NCBI GenBank assembly: GCA_020851035.1
Contig: JADZDM010000012.1
Coordinates: 248,001-312,000, forward strand
Source of the DNA: Gemmatimonadaceae bacterium
GTDB taxonomy: Bacteria; Gemmatimonadota; Gemmatimonadetes; Gemmatimonadales; Gemmatimonadaceae
Direction: 5' to 3'
DNA length: 64,000 nucleotides
The notes under the pieces are model-generated. The model did no database searches, was not told where the DNA came from, and was given only the letters and a program-made list of their open reading frames with translations. The first letter of the stretch is position 1, and every line of letters begins with the position of its first letter. Shown here piece by piece: positions 1 to 8,230 of this stretch. A program made the position numbers and the translations under genes.

Positions 1-190
1 GGCCCCGGATATCCCGGCGGCGTGACGGGCGGGTGCGCGGTGCTGTGGCCTGCGGACCACCTCGCTCGTCTTCCTCCCGGGCGCATGTGGGCCTTATCCT
101 TGGGGCTCGACAGGCTGCCGGCGCAGCCGGCCGATGGCAGCGCCGCCCGCAGCCGACACACCCGTTTCCCGCGTCCCCGAGTTCGCGCAC

Positions 191-1018
191 ATGGTCAAGA
201 CCACCGTCAAGAAACTGCTGACCTCCGTCGGCATCTTCGACGCGCTGCGCTACGGGCCGGCTTACGAGATCTTCCTCACGGTGTTCCGGCCCGAACAGGT
301 GCGTGGCCGTGCCAGCGAGGTGGCCTTCTACCGGCGCATCCTCGGGACGATCCCGACCGGCGCGACGATCTTCGACGTCGGCGGGAACCGCGGGTTCAAG
401 AGCGAAGTCTTCGTGCAGCTGGTGCCGAAGGTGATCTGCGTGGAACCTGACCGCTCCAACGTCGAGATCCTCCGGAAGAAGTTCCGCGGCACACCGGCCG
501 TCACGGTGGTGGACTGCGCCGTCGGCGCGGCCGAGGGCGAGCTGATGTTCAACGTGATCGAGGCCGGCTCGGCCTACAACACGCTGAGCACGAAGTGGGT
601 GGAATCGCTGGGCCAGGCGGACGGGAGCTCGCGGCCGGTGCTGACGCTCTCCGACCAGTACCCGGTCACCGTCGTGACGCTCGACAGCCTGATCGCGAAG
701 TACGGCACGCCTCACTACATCAAGATCGACGTGGAAGGGTTCGAGCTCGAGGTGATGCGCGGCTTGTCGCGCCCGGTGCCGTTCATCTCGTTCGAGCTGA
801 ACCTGCCCGACTTCCGGGGCGAGGGGGTCGAGATCGCGGAACGGCTGGCGTCGATCATGCCGGGCGTGCGCTTCAACTACTGCTCCGAGGCCGCCGCGGA
901 CGCCTTCTCCTCGGCGCAGGACCTGAAGAGCGCCGCGTGGCTGGACGTGCGGGCGATGTGCGACCTGATCTCGACCACGTCCGCGCCGTACCTCGAGGTC
1001 TACGCACGCAATGCGTGA
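191..1018 (+). CDS. FkbM family SAM-dependent methyltransferase
   Basis: This is probably an O-methyltransferase acting on a sugar or glycan precursor in the cytoplasm, as FkbM enzymes often do in surface-polysaccharide clusters. The SAM-binding motif I reads IFDVGGNRGF at about residue 60, followed by an acidic motif (VEPDRSN). The family hallmark YIKIDVEGFELEVMRG lies at about residues 175-190. I chose the ATG at 191, which gives MVKTTVKKLL. An in-frame ATG at 134 would add 19 low-complexity residues that do not look like part of the fold. At 275 residues the length is normal. The next gene, a CysE-like transferase, starts 39 bp downstream, and the two probably form a small operon. The family is clear but the substrate is not. 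Confidence 0.88.
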   Translation: MVKTTVKKLLTSVGIFDALRYGPAYEIFLTVFRPEQVRGRASEVAFYRRILGTIPTGATIFDVGGNRGFKSEVFVQLVPKVICVEPDRSNVEILRKKFRGTPAVTVVDCAVGAAEGELMFNVIEAGSAYNTLSTKWVESLGQADGSSRPVLTLSDQYPVTVVTLDSLIAKYGTPHYIKIDVEGFELEVMRGLSRPVPFISFELNLPDFRGEGVEIAERLASIMPGVRFNYCSEAAADAFSSAQDLKSAAWLDVRAMCDLISTTSAPYLEVYARNA

Positions 1019-1057
1019 GCGCCGCCGCGCGCGTCGTGCGGCCCGTGCAGGCCTGCG

Positions 1058-1639
1058 GTGAGCGCACTCGGTGACCTGGTCCGCGGCGTGCGCGCGGATC
1101 ACGCGGCGCTGCTGCGGGGCGATGAGCGGTATGGCCATCGCGCGGGCGGCGGCTCGTCCCTGGTGCTGGATGCCGTCCGCCGAATCGGCTTCCAGATGAT
1201 GATCGCGTACCGCTGGATGCGGTTCTTCAGGGCGATCGGGCTGGTGCCGGTCGCGATGGTGATCTCGCGGCTCATCCGGCACCTGTACGCGGCCGAGATC
1301 CACTGGGGCGCGGACCTCGCACCCGGCGTGGCGATCGTGCATGGTACCGCGCTCGTGCTGAGCCGCGAGGCCCGCGTCGGCAGCGGCTGCATCCTCTTCC
1401 AGTCCGTGACGCTCGGCGTGAGCATCGATCCCGTGACGCGTGAGGTCGGTGGCCCGACGCTCGAGGACGACGTGCACGTGGGACCGGGGGCGGCACTCCT
1501 CGGGCCGATCACCATCGGGCGCGGCACCAAGATCATGGCGAACGCGGTGGTGATGAACTCGGTGCCGGCGAACAGTGTCGTGGAGATCGCGTCGGCGACG
1601 ATCCGGACCCGCGCGCGCATCGAGCCCGGCGCCGGCTGA
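1058..1639 (+). CDS. Serine O-acetyltransferase-like hexapeptide acyltransferase
   Basis: This is a left-handed beta-helix acetyltransferase of the CysE/SAT type, using acetyl-CoA as donor. The N-terminal third is helical and the hexapeptide repeats start near residue 66 (HWGADLAPGVAIVHG). They continue through the family-typical FQSVTLG stretch and a final GPITIG repeat. The short 193-residue length and the location among polysaccharide genes fit sugar acetylation better than cysteine synthesis, although true SAT activity cannot be excluded. The start is GTG at 1058. The gene converges on the glycosidase gene, with only 12 bp between the stops. Confidence 0.82.
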   Translation: MSALGDLVRGVRADHAALLRGDERYGHRAGGGSSLVLDAVRRIGFQMMIAYRWMRFFRAIGLVPVAMVISRLIRHLYAAEIHWGADLAPGVAIVHGTALVLSREARVGSGCILFQSVTLGVSIDPVTREVGGPTLEDDVHVGPGAALLGPITIGRGTKIMANAVVMNSVPANSVVEIASATIRTRARIEPGAG

Positions 1640-1651
1640 CGCGCTGGCGCG

Positions 1652-4111
1652 CTACGGGTCGAGCACCAGCGTCGATGCCGACATCGCCGGCATGCGGAAT
1701 CCGAGGGCGGTGCCCGGTGGGACGGTGAGGTCGGGAGCACGCTCCGGCACGGGGGCGCCGTGTCGCATGGTCCAGACCTGCGCCGTGGCGGGCTGTCCAC
1801 CGTGCACCACGGGAATCGTGGCCGGCAGCGTGGAGAGCGTGCGGTTGATCAGCACCAGCACCAGCCGTCCGTCGTCGCGCCGGCTGGCGTAGACGGAAGC
1901 CCGTTCGTCGTCCGACGACCACGCGCCGACTCCCGTGCGACCGAAACCATGGCCCGCCCCGTCGTAGTCGGTGAACAGCCGGAACGCACCGAACGCGTAG
2001 GCATACGCCCTGGCGCCGTCGTTGCCGTATGCCCCGGGGGCCGCCTGCGGCCAGAACGTCGCGGCGAACACCCCCTCGCGGCCGAAGATCCCGAGTGCGT
2101 CCGCCTGCGCCAGGCCGCCCGCGATGTCACCCGCACGGCCGTAGAAGTACTCGCTGATCGACAGCGCCGTGCCCGGATAGTGCCCGGCGATCATCCGCCG
2201 CAACCGCGGGATGAGCGCCACCGGACCGTTGGTCACGCCCGACACCCAGCTCCGTTCGTCCCACGTGGAATCCCAGAGTGACCGCGTCGCCTGGACACGG
2301 AGCGCGACGAGGTCGCTGTCCTGCGTCACCCACTCGTTCGAGACACCACCGCCACGCGCCGTCGCCATCTCCGGGTACCAGTGCACGTCGAGCACGTCCA
2401 GGAGCCGGCGGCCGCCCTGCTGCTCCGCCTTTCGGAAGTGGTCGAGGTAGACCTCGAGGAACGAGGCGCTGCCGTGGACGGGATCCGGATCGGGGGTCTG
2501 GCCAAGCGTGGCGATGCCCGCGTAGGTCGCGGTGGCCGGGCCGAAGATCACCGCGCGCGGCAGCACCGCCTTCACCGCGCTGGCGAACGCGATGCTGGTG
2601 GCCGAGAAGCCATCGTACGTCTGCAGTCGGCGGCGGCCTGCCGTGTCGCTCATGATCTCGCGGTGGGTGGCGTGCCAGATGTCCGGTTCGTTATCCAGTG
2701 ACCAGAAGAGCGGCAGCGTGTCGTGGCGGACGGTGACGGCGGAGTCGAGCCAGCGCACGAACTCCGACTGGTGGATGGTGCCGGCGGGATCGCCCGGCTG
2801 CGGTGCCGGACGGTTCGGCACGAAGTGCGCGGCCAGCCGCTGTGCGCGCGTCGCCCCCGCGGTGTCGAGCGGCACGCCCTCGTCGTCGTTCGCGACGAAC
2901 GGCAGCATCGGGATCGTCACGATCGTGCCCGCACCGCGCGCCTGCGCCTCCATGACGCGCCGCCGGATGGCCTCGCCGGGCTGTGTCGACGCATCGAGGT
3001 AGCGGTCGTTCTGGTGACGGTAGTCGGCACCCGCGTTCGACACGTTCGCGCGCCAGTTGTAGGCGGAGAAGCGATTCCCCCCGAGCCGGTTGAGCGTGAG
3101 CGTGCGCGGCACCGAGGCGCCGTACCACGGCGGCAGGCCGGCGGTCGCCGCGCCGTCGTCGGTGAGGAAGTTCGCGCCGTAGATGTAGCGCGAGATCGCG
3201 TGGCCGGCGCGAGGGTCGATGCTCAGCGTGACCCCGTCCTCGTCGGCAATCGCGACGTTCGCGGTGTCGGGCGTCGCGTCGCAGGGGTCCTCGCAGGTCG
3301 CCACGACCGTCACGAGCCCCGCCAGGCGCGCCTCGAGCTGTCCGGAGGGCGTGAGGCGGGCGCGTTCGGCCCCCCCGGCCAGGGTCCACTGCACGTCTGG
3401 CTGCAGCAGGGTGCGGCGGCCGATCGCGTCGAACTGCACGGCTTCGAGTTCCACGGTGCCACGCTCAGCGACGCGCACCGGCTGCACGCGCATCCAGCCG
3501 CGCGGGTACCTCACCGGCGCGGTCACCGTGATGCCGAAGACTGCCGTGCCGGCACCGGCCGGGATCCGCACGGAGAGGCGCGCGGGGGCCGTGGTCTCCC
3601 CGCTGTCGAGCATCGTGGCCACCGCCCATGCCGGCTGCGACGGGCGCACCGGCTCCGTGGCTGGCGCGGCCGTGCCGGCCAGCGAGTCCAGGTCGGCGAT
3701 GGCCTCCACCACCCGCAGGACGATGCCGCGCGGGTCTGGGGTGCGTCCGTCCCGGGTGCCGATCGGCTGTCCGGCGAGGTTCCGTATCGCCGCCGCGAAC
3801 GACACGTCATCCGCCACGAAGCGCACGTCATCGGTGCGCAGCTCCACGTCGCCATGCTGCGCGGTCAGCACGATCGCGGTGCCGGTGGCATCCTCCACCG
3901 GCTTTGCCGCCGCCGTCCCGCTGGAGCAGCTCACCGACTGCCGCGTGCGATCGGCCACGCAGCGGATATATGCGTCGGCAAAGCCGCTCCCCGGCCGCTC
4001 GCTGCCGCGACAGCCCGCCAGGGTCGCGCCAAGGATGGGGAGCATGGCGAGCGCGCGGATGGGGGAGCGCCACTCGGGGGACGGCTGCAGGCGTGGGGCG
4101 GGAAGGGACAT
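1652..4111 (-). CDS. Glycoside hydrolase family 44-like lipoprotein
   Basis: This is a secreted beta-glycanase-like protein, where GH44 members are endoglucanases, mannanases or xyloglucanases. A lipoprotein signal with lipobox LAGC (Cys34) predicts membrane anchoring. Residues 40-290 are an extra N-terminal region without recognised motifs. The catalytic barrel begins near residue 290. The LNRLGGNRFSAYNW stretch, the acid/base Glu475 in LDNEPDIW and the nucleophile Glu654 in ISEYFYG are all present. A C-terminal beta domain covers about residues 735-819. It is the last gene of a leftward group with three acyltransferases and may trim or edit the locus polysaccharide. A shorter paralogue lies at 27593-29320. 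Family assignment rests on motif memory, so GH30/GH51-like folds remain possible. Confidence 0.8.
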   Translation of the reverse strand: MSLPAPRLQPSPEWRSPIRALAMLPILGATLAGCRGSERPGSGFADAYIRCVADRTRQSVSCSSGTAAAKPVEDATGTAIVLTAQHGDVELRTDDVRFVADDVSFAAAIRNLAGQPIGTRDGRTPDPRGIVLRVVEAIADLDSLAGTAAPATEPVRPSQPAWAVATMLDSGETTAPARLSVRIPAGAGTAVFGITVTAPVRYPRGWMRVQPVRVAERGTVELEAVQFDAIGRRTLLQPDVQWTLAGGAERARLTPSGQLEARLAGLVTVVATCEDPCDATPDTANVAIADEDGVTLSIDPRAGHAISRYIYGANFLTDDGAATAGLPPWYGASVPRTLTLNRLGGNRFSAYNWRANVSNAGADYRHQNDRYLDASTQPGEAIRRRVMEAQARGAGTIVTIPMLPFVANDDEGVPLDTAGATRAQRLAAHFVPNRPAPQPGDPAGTIHQSEFVRWLDSAVTVRHDTLPLFWSLDNEPDIWHATHREIMSDTAGRRRLQTYDGFSATSIAFASAVKAVLPRAVIFGPATATYAGIATLGQTPDPDPVHGSASFLEVYLDHFRKAEQQGGRRLLDVLDVHWYPEMATARGGGVSNEWVTQDSDLVALRVQATRSLWDSTWDERSWVSGVTNGPVALIPRLRRMIAGHYPGTALSISEYFYGRAGDIAGGLAQADALGIFGREGVFAATFWPQAAPGAYGNDGARAYAYAFGAFRLFTDYDGAGHGFGRTGVGAWSSDDERASVYASRRDDGRLVLVLINRTLSTLPATIPVVHGGQPATAQVWTMRHGAPVPERAPDLTVPPGTALGFRMPAMSASTLVLDP

Positions 4112-4135
4112 CGGGCGTGGACTCGGGATGGCCGC

Positions 4136-5227
4136 TCAGCGCTTGCGCAGGCGCCGGGCGAGGGCGGTGCTGGGTCGTTCGACGCCCCACCAGAAGAGCT
4201 GCGCCACGGCTAGGTTGACGGCCAGCACCAGCACCATGGCGAGGAGCTCACGCGCCGCCGTGCCGGCGAGCAACGGCCGCAGGACGTGAAACGCTGCGCC
4301 ACTCACGGGCACGTGGAGCAGGTACAGGCTGTACGACACCCTGCCGAGAAACTGCAGCGGCGCGGTGTCGCACCAGTCGCCAAGGTGGCCGGCACGGCCG
4401 ACGAGCAGCATGCCCGTCGCCGTGAGGACGCACACGAGCGTGAAGCTGTCACCGGTCAGGACCCAGACACCGGTCATGGCTGCCGCGAACGCCGCGAACC
4501 AGCGCGTGCGCATCGTGCCACTGAGCGACCAGGCCACGAAGGCCCCGAGCAGGAAGCCGTGCCAGTTGGCCATCGCCAGGCCGCGGACGTGCAGCCATCG
4601 CACGAGCGGCCAGGCGACCGCCGCCACCGCGGCGAGGGCGAACAGCGCATGCTGCGACCGACGGTCCTCCGGCGCGCGCCGCAGGGTATGCGCAAGGCCG
4701 AGCAGGATGCAGAAGAGGAGGTAGAACTGGACCTCGTTCGTGAGCGTCCAGAAGACGGGGTTGATCCCCGGCAGGCCGAGGAACTCCTGCAGGTAGAACA
4801 TGTGGGCGACGACCTGCCCGACGGTGACCGTCGGCACGTTGGCGGCACCGGTGACGGCGCGCTTGAACTCCAGCGCGGCCACCCCGATCGCGATCGCCCC
4901 CCAGTAGGGCAGGTCGAGCCGGATCGCCCGCCGGAGGGCAAACCGGCCCACGTATCCTGCATCCACCGCATCGTCACCGATGGAGAGTGCGATGACGAAC
5001 CCGCTGAGCACGAAGAAGATCGGCACGCCGAAATGTCCGGCGCCGAAGATCGCACGGTCGAGGGCGTCGGGCAGCGCGGCCTGGAGTTGCGACAGCTGCC
5101 GACCCGCGCCGAAGTGAAAGAGCACCACCCACAGGGCCGCGAGGCCTCGCAGCGCGTCCGGGAACGCCAGCCGGCGCCCGCCGTGCGAGGGGGCGGGTGG
5201 GAGACCCGCCGTGCCGCCTGCCGTCAC
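4136..5227 (-). CDS. Acyltransferase 3 family membrane protein (OafA/YrhL-like)
   Basis: This is an integral membrane acyltransferase that likely O-acetylates a surface glycan. The N-terminal motif FPDALRGLAALWVVLFHFG carries the family R-G-hAA and conserved His. It is followed by about ten hydrophobic segments and the usual C-terminal TM block. I placed the start at a GTG 10 bp past the stop of the upstream acyltransferase. An upstream in-frame ATG at 5374 would overlap that gene by 137 bp and add arginine-rich, non-conserved sequence. The length of about 363 residues is typical. It sits in a leftward operon with two hexapeptide acyltransferases, so the locus product is probably heavily acylated. 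Confidence 0.87.
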   Translation of the reverse strand: MTAGGTAGLPPAPSHGGRRLAFPDALRGLAALWVVLFHFGAGRQLSQLQAALPDALDRAIFGAGHFGVPIFFVLSGFVIALSIGDDAVDAGYVGRFALRRAIRLDLPYWGAIAIGVAALEFKRAVTGAANVPTVTVGQVVAHMFYLQEFLGLPGINPVFWTLTNEVQFYLLFCILLGLAHTLRRAPEDRRSQHALFALAAVAAVAWPLVRWLHVRGLAMANWHGFLLGAFVAWSLSGTMRTRWFAAFAAAMTGVWVLTGDSFTLVCVLTATGMLLVGRAGHLGDWCDTAPLQFLGRVSYSLYLLHVPVSGAAFHVLRPLLAGTAARELLAMVLVLAVNLAVAQLFWWGVERPSTALARRLRKR

Positions 5228-5237
5228 ACCGGCGACG

Positions 5238-5855
5238 TCACGAGGCGTCGCCGGTGCGCCGGTCGCGCAGCGGCACCCAGGTGGCGGGGTTTCCCTGCGC
5301 GAGCGAGAATGGCGGCACGTCATCGCGCACCACGCTGCCCGCCGAGACCACGCTCCCCTCACCGATGGTGACACCGGGTTCGACGATCACGCCGTATGCG
5401 AGCCAGACATCGTCGCCGATGCGGACCGGCCCCGCGCTCAACTCGTTCTCGTCACGAATGAGCACCATCGAGGCAATCTGGCAGCGGCGGCCGACCTGCA
5501 CGTGATGCTTCGCACGGATCGAGACACCGTAGCTGAGGAACGTGAGCGCACCGATGTCGAGGGTGGCGCCCGGCCCGCAGTGCAGCGAGGTCGCGAACAT
5601 GCCGGCCGCGAGCTGCACCCGGTCGCCGACGCGGATCTCACCCTCGGCGCGCACGTCGATGTCGCCGAGCGCGACCACGAGCGCACCGCACCGGCAGCCA
5701 CGCAGCACGTGGCGGGCCCGGAGCACGCCGAGGTAGCGCTTGAAACGGCCCACGGCGGCGCGCGGGTTGACGACCAGCATGCGGAGGATGCCGAGGGCTT
5801 CGTGGGCCACGAGCCCACCGGTGAGCGCCGGCACCTCGGGATCGGCGCTGGTCAT
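5238..5855 (-). CDS. Hexapeptide-repeat acyltransferase (WbbJ/NodL-like)
   Basis: This is a predicted acetyltransferase with a left-handed beta-helix. Hexapeptide units run from about residue 65 to 185, with repeats of the GDIDVRAEGEIRVGDRVQ kind. The closing segment GVIVEPGVTIGEGSVVSAGSVV is the typical coil before the terminal loop (GNPATWV). The N-terminal 50 residues are helical. The ATG start overlaps the stop of the upstream acyltransferase in an ATGA junction, so the two are translationally coupled. The substrate is unknown. O-acetylation of the exopolysaccharide is inferred from context. Confidence 0.85.
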   Translation of the reverse strand: MTSADPEVPALTGGLVAHEALGILRMLVVNPRAAVGRFKRYLGVLRARHVLRGCRCGALVVALGDIDVRAEGEIRVGDRVQLAAGMFATSLHCGPGATLDIGALTFLSYGVSIRAKHHVQVGRRCQIASMVLIRDENELSAGPVRIGDDVWLAYGVIVEPGVTIGEGSVVSAGSVVRDDVPPFSLAQGNPATWVPLRDRRTGDAS

Positions 5856-6364
5856 GGCGTGCGCGTGGTGGCCGGTGCCTGCCGGCGGGACGGCCGCCGG
5901 ACCACCGTCGCGGCGGTGATCCGGGCACCGCAGGCGATCCGCGAGCCGGCGAGCACGACGCAGCGGGGGCCGAGCTGGACGTCGTCCTCGAGCACCACCG
6001 GTTGCGGTTCGGGGCGGACGTGCCGGTCACCCACCAGCGCGTGGAAATGGCTGTCCATGATGCGCGCAAAGCTCCCGATCCGCGCCCCGGAGCCGATGCG
6101 GATGGAACGGGTCGCCTCGATCGACGTCCCGCCTTCCAGGACGCAGTCGTCGCCGATCACGATCTCGGCGCCAGCCCACGGAAAGAGCTCGATCGGAGCC
6201 GCGCTGGCATCGAGGATCACGCGGTTGCCCAGAATCACGTGGCCGTCGCCGTGGATCCACAAGCGTCCGAAAACCTGCACCCCCCGACCGACGGCAGTGC
6301 AGTGGCGAAGGTGCCAGGCGGCGCGCACTCGACCGAGGGGGCCGACGGGCCGGGACGGCGTCAC
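5852..6364 (-). CDS. Hexapeptide-repeat acyltransferase, lead gene of leftward group
   Basis: This is a beta-helix acyltransferase of about 170 residues, related in style to the next gene. Repeats include FGRLWIHGDGHVILGNRV and IRIGSGARIGSFARI, and the typical D-S-H-F-H loop (MDSHFHALVGDRH) supplies the likely catalytic histidines. I placed the start at a GTG at 6364 because it forms a GTGA overlap with the stop of a 34-codon ORF upstream. A longer in-frame form from an ATG at 6565 would add 67 residues of non-conserved, Arg- and Cys-containing sequence. The product overlaps the next gene by 4 bp. Confidence 0.75.
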   Translation of the reverse strand: MTPSRPVGPLGRVRAAWHLRHCTAVGRGVQVFGRLWIHGDGHVILGNRVILDASAAPIELFPWAGAEIVIGDDCVLEGGTSIEATRSIRIGSGARIGSFARIMDSHFHALVGDRHVRPEPQPVVLEDDVQLGPRCVVLAGSRIACGARITAATVVRRPSRRQAPATTRTP

Positions 6365-6465
6365 AGGCGCACCGTCCCGCGGGCCACGCGGCACGGTGGC
6401 GCGCTCGCAACAGGGTGTTGCGGCAGAGTCCGTCTGGTCGGGGCAGGTGAAGCGGTCACGAGCAT
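6361..6465 (-). CDS. Possible 34-residue leader ORF
   Basis: This is a short ORF (MLVTASPAPTRRTLP...), rich in Pro, Arg and Ala, with no recognised domain. Its ATG lies 6 nt after a TAGGTT box (6472-6477, minus strand), so it could be read from a leaderless transcript. Its TGA overlaps the GTG start of the acyltransferase (GTGA), as a translational-coupling leader would. Nothing but position supports translation, and chance is a real alternative in GC-rich DNA. Confidence 0.3.
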   Translation of the reverse strand: MLVTASPAPTRRTLPQHPVASAPPCRVARGTVRL

Positions 6466-6471
6466 TCGCTG

Positions 6472-6477
6472 AACCTA
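6472..6477 (-). promoter_or_regulatory. Candidate -10 box of the leftward acyltransferase group
   Basis: The minus strand reads TAGGTT, followed by 6 nt and an ATG at 6465. This geometry places transcription initiation at or next to the start codon. No convincing -35 hexamer is visible at the usual spacing. The same TAnnTT-to-start geometry recurs at four other genes in this window. Confidence 0.35.
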
Positions 6478-6761
6478 GGGTATTGCCGCGGAAAAGGCAC
6501 CTTCCGTCACCAGCTCGCCGGTGCGCTCTGCGGAGGCTCGCCCGAAGGTGGCCGACCAGTGACACCGCGCGGGGCGTCTGCCCCCAGCGCCGCGAATCTT
6601 AGCCCCGGAAACGGATGTGGCCAAGAATTCCGGGCGGCGGCGGCCCGGGAGGCCACCGGCGCACGCGACCGTCCGAGGGCTCGCCAGGGGCTGACAGGCG
6701 GGGCAGGAACGGGGGCGGTGCCGTGGCGAACGGGGCCGGAAGCGAACTCGACAGTGAGTCC

Positions 6762-6776
6762 ATTCCGGGACGGAAT
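6762..6776. promoter_or_regulatory. Perfect inverted repeat, possible operator
   Basis: The sequence ATTCCGGGACGGAAT has perfect 6-bp arms (ATTCCG/CGGAAT) around a 3-bp centre. It lies in the divergent control region, about 240 bp upstream of the main operon start. The size and symmetry suit a dimeric DNA-binding protein, but the regulator is unknown. Confidence 0.4.
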
Positions 6777-6922
6777 CGAGTATCATGCGGTGGTTAGAAA
6801 TCTGCCACAACTGTTGTCCGCCACCGGCGCAGACGCCGGTTGGCAGAGCAGGGTGCCGTTACGAACCATACGGCGAAGCAGTCCCTGTTCGACACACGGG
6901 TACGTGCCGTGCTGTCGCAGCA

Positions 6923-6940
6923 TTCCGCATGCGCGCGGAA
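6923..6940. promoter_or_regulatory. Second inverted repeat with related half-sites
   Basis: The arms TTCCGC and GCGGAA flank a 6-bp centre, about 80 bp upstream of the first gene of the main operon. Its left half continues the ATTCCG half-site seen at 6762. It could be a second operator of the same regulator or a hairpin in the leader RNA. Confidence 0.3.
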
Positions 6941-7018
6941 CCGATGCAGGTTCGCGGCTGCGACAACACAACGCGCCTTGCTCGCTCTCTCGCTCCACAG
7001 GTGCCGACGTTGCCGTTC

Positions 7019-8230
7019 ATGCCGCTCGATCCGTTCGTTGCCACGCAGGAAGGGGGGCCCGCGCGCACCGACGCGCCTGCGACCCTTCCCGCGCGCGCGG
7101 ACGCGAGTGCGGCAGGCATCGCCGGAATCGTGCTCGCCGGCTCCCATCACTGGGGCGACGGCGTCTTCGAGCGGGTGCTCCGCGGTCCGCTCCTGCCGGT
7201 CGCCCATACCCCCCTCATCGAATACCCGCTCCAGTGGCTGCGGGATGCGGGCATCCGGTCGGCGATCCTCTGCGCCAACAGCGCTACCCGGTCGCTGAAA
7301 TCGGTGCTGGGTGAGACCAGTGGCGAGACGCTGCGCCTGGGGTATTTCGAGGACTCGGAGCCCCGCGGCCCCGCCGGCTGCGCCCGCGACGCGGCGCTGA
7401 TGACCGAGGCGGAGCGGTTCGTGGTGATCGAGGGCACGATCGTGCCGACCCTCGACTTCGACGCGATGCTGGCGGCACACCGCGCCTCGGGCGCCGCGGC
7501 CACCGTCGTGGTGGAGTTCGACCGGCGGCGGCGTGGCATGGCGAGCGGGATCCGTCGGCAGCCGGCCGGCATCTACGTCTTCGAGCGCAGCGCCCTGCTG
7601 TCGGTGGCGGAGCACGGCTACCAGGACATCAAGGAGGGCCTCCTCGGCCGTCTCAGTGCCTCGGGGGCCAACGCCGCGATGCACGAGGTGCGCGGCCTCT
7701 CGGCGAAGGTGCTGGACTACTCGAGTTATGCGGCCGTGAGCCGCTGGCTGGTCTCGCGTGCGATCGAGCGGCCGTCCTTCCTGGCGCACTACGACCGCGT
7801 CGGCGACGGGCTGCACCACCCGACGGCGGTGGTGCACCCGACGGCGCGGCTGGTGGGCCCGGTGCTGCTGGCCGCCGGGGCGCGCGTGGAGCAGCACGCG
7901 GTGATCGTCGGCCCGGCCTCGATCGGGCAGCGCTCCATCATCGGCGCCGGTGCGCTGGTCTCGCGCTCGTTCATCTGGGACGATTGCGTGGTGGGTGAGG
8001 AGTCGATCGTCGATTCGTCGGTGCTCGCCGACCGCTGCCACGTGCTCTCGGGAGAACGCGTGAAGAGTGCGACGCAGCTTCCCGAGCAGTTCGGGCACGT
8101 CGAGCCCGGCGGCGCGATGCGCGCGCCGGCGACTGAGTTGCTGCCCGATGTCGACACGAGCACGGAGCGCCTGCGTCGCGGCTTCGGCGGCACGGTCGCG
8201 GCCGACCGCGACCGGGCGTCCGCGCCATGA
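7019..8230 (+). CDS. Nucleotidyltransferase-like protein with hexapeptide tail
   Basis: This 403-residue protein resembles sugar-1-phosphate nucleotidyltransferases (mannose-1-P guanylyl- or glucose-1-P thymidylyltransferase type). It has an N-terminal Rossmann-like domain (residues 35-235) and a C-terminal beta-helix (about 265-345). The normal GxGTRL...PKPLLPV nucleotide loop is altered to [22 protein letters not shown], losing the signature Gly-Thr-Arg and the catalytic Lys. Activity is therefore uncertain, and a regulatory or scaffold role is possible. I started at ATG 7019 because the residues before it look non-coding. It overlaps the next gene by 4 bp (ATGA), and that protein carries a second, even weaker version of the same domain. 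Confidence 0.75.
   Translation: MPLDPFVATQEGGPARTDAPATLPARADASAAGIAGIVLAGSHHWGDGVFERVLRGPLLPVAHTPLIEYPLQWLRDAGIRSAILCANSATRSLKSVLGETSGETLRLGYFEDSEPRGPAGCARDAALMTEAERFVVIEGTIVPTLDFDAMLAAHRASGAAATVVVEFDRRRRGMASGIRRQPAGIYVFERSALLSVAEHGYQDIKEGLLGRLSASGANAAMHEVRGLSAKVLDYSSYAAVSRWLVSRAIERPSFLAHYDRVGDGLHHPTAVVHPTARLVGPVLLAAGARVEQHAVIVGPASIGQRSIIGAGALVSRSFIWDDCVVGEESIVDSSVLADRCHVLSGERVKSATQLPEQFGHVEPGGAMRAPATELLPDVDTSTERLRRGFGGTVAADRDRASAP

Larger units (their letters stand above)
6478..7018. other. Intergenic region between divergent polysaccharide operons
   Basis: This stretch of about 540 bp separates the leftward acyltransferase group from the rightward main operon. I see no convincing gene. An open frame runs from an ATG at 6785 into the downstream gene, but its first 78 codons look non-coding. 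Two inverted repeats (6762-6776 and 6923-6940) share the half-site ATTCCG. The region is slightly less GC-rich than its surroundings around 6780-6900. It is the natural place for control of both operons. Confidence 0.5.

Noticed and set aside
1-25. Possible C-terminal tail of an upstream gene (frame 2 ends in TGA at 23-25)
   Set aside because: Only seven codons are visible, too little to call a gene.
1760-4289. Long open frames antisense to the GH44 gene
   Set aside because: Arg/Pro/Ala-rich shadow frames, typical of GC-rich DNA, with no motifs. The opposite strand has clear catalytic motifs.
6785-7018. N-terminal extension of the nucleotidyltransferase-like gene from ATG 6785
   Set aside because: The 78 extra residues are Cys/Arg-rich without conserved pattern and overlap the likely regulatory repeats. 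ATG 7019 fits better.
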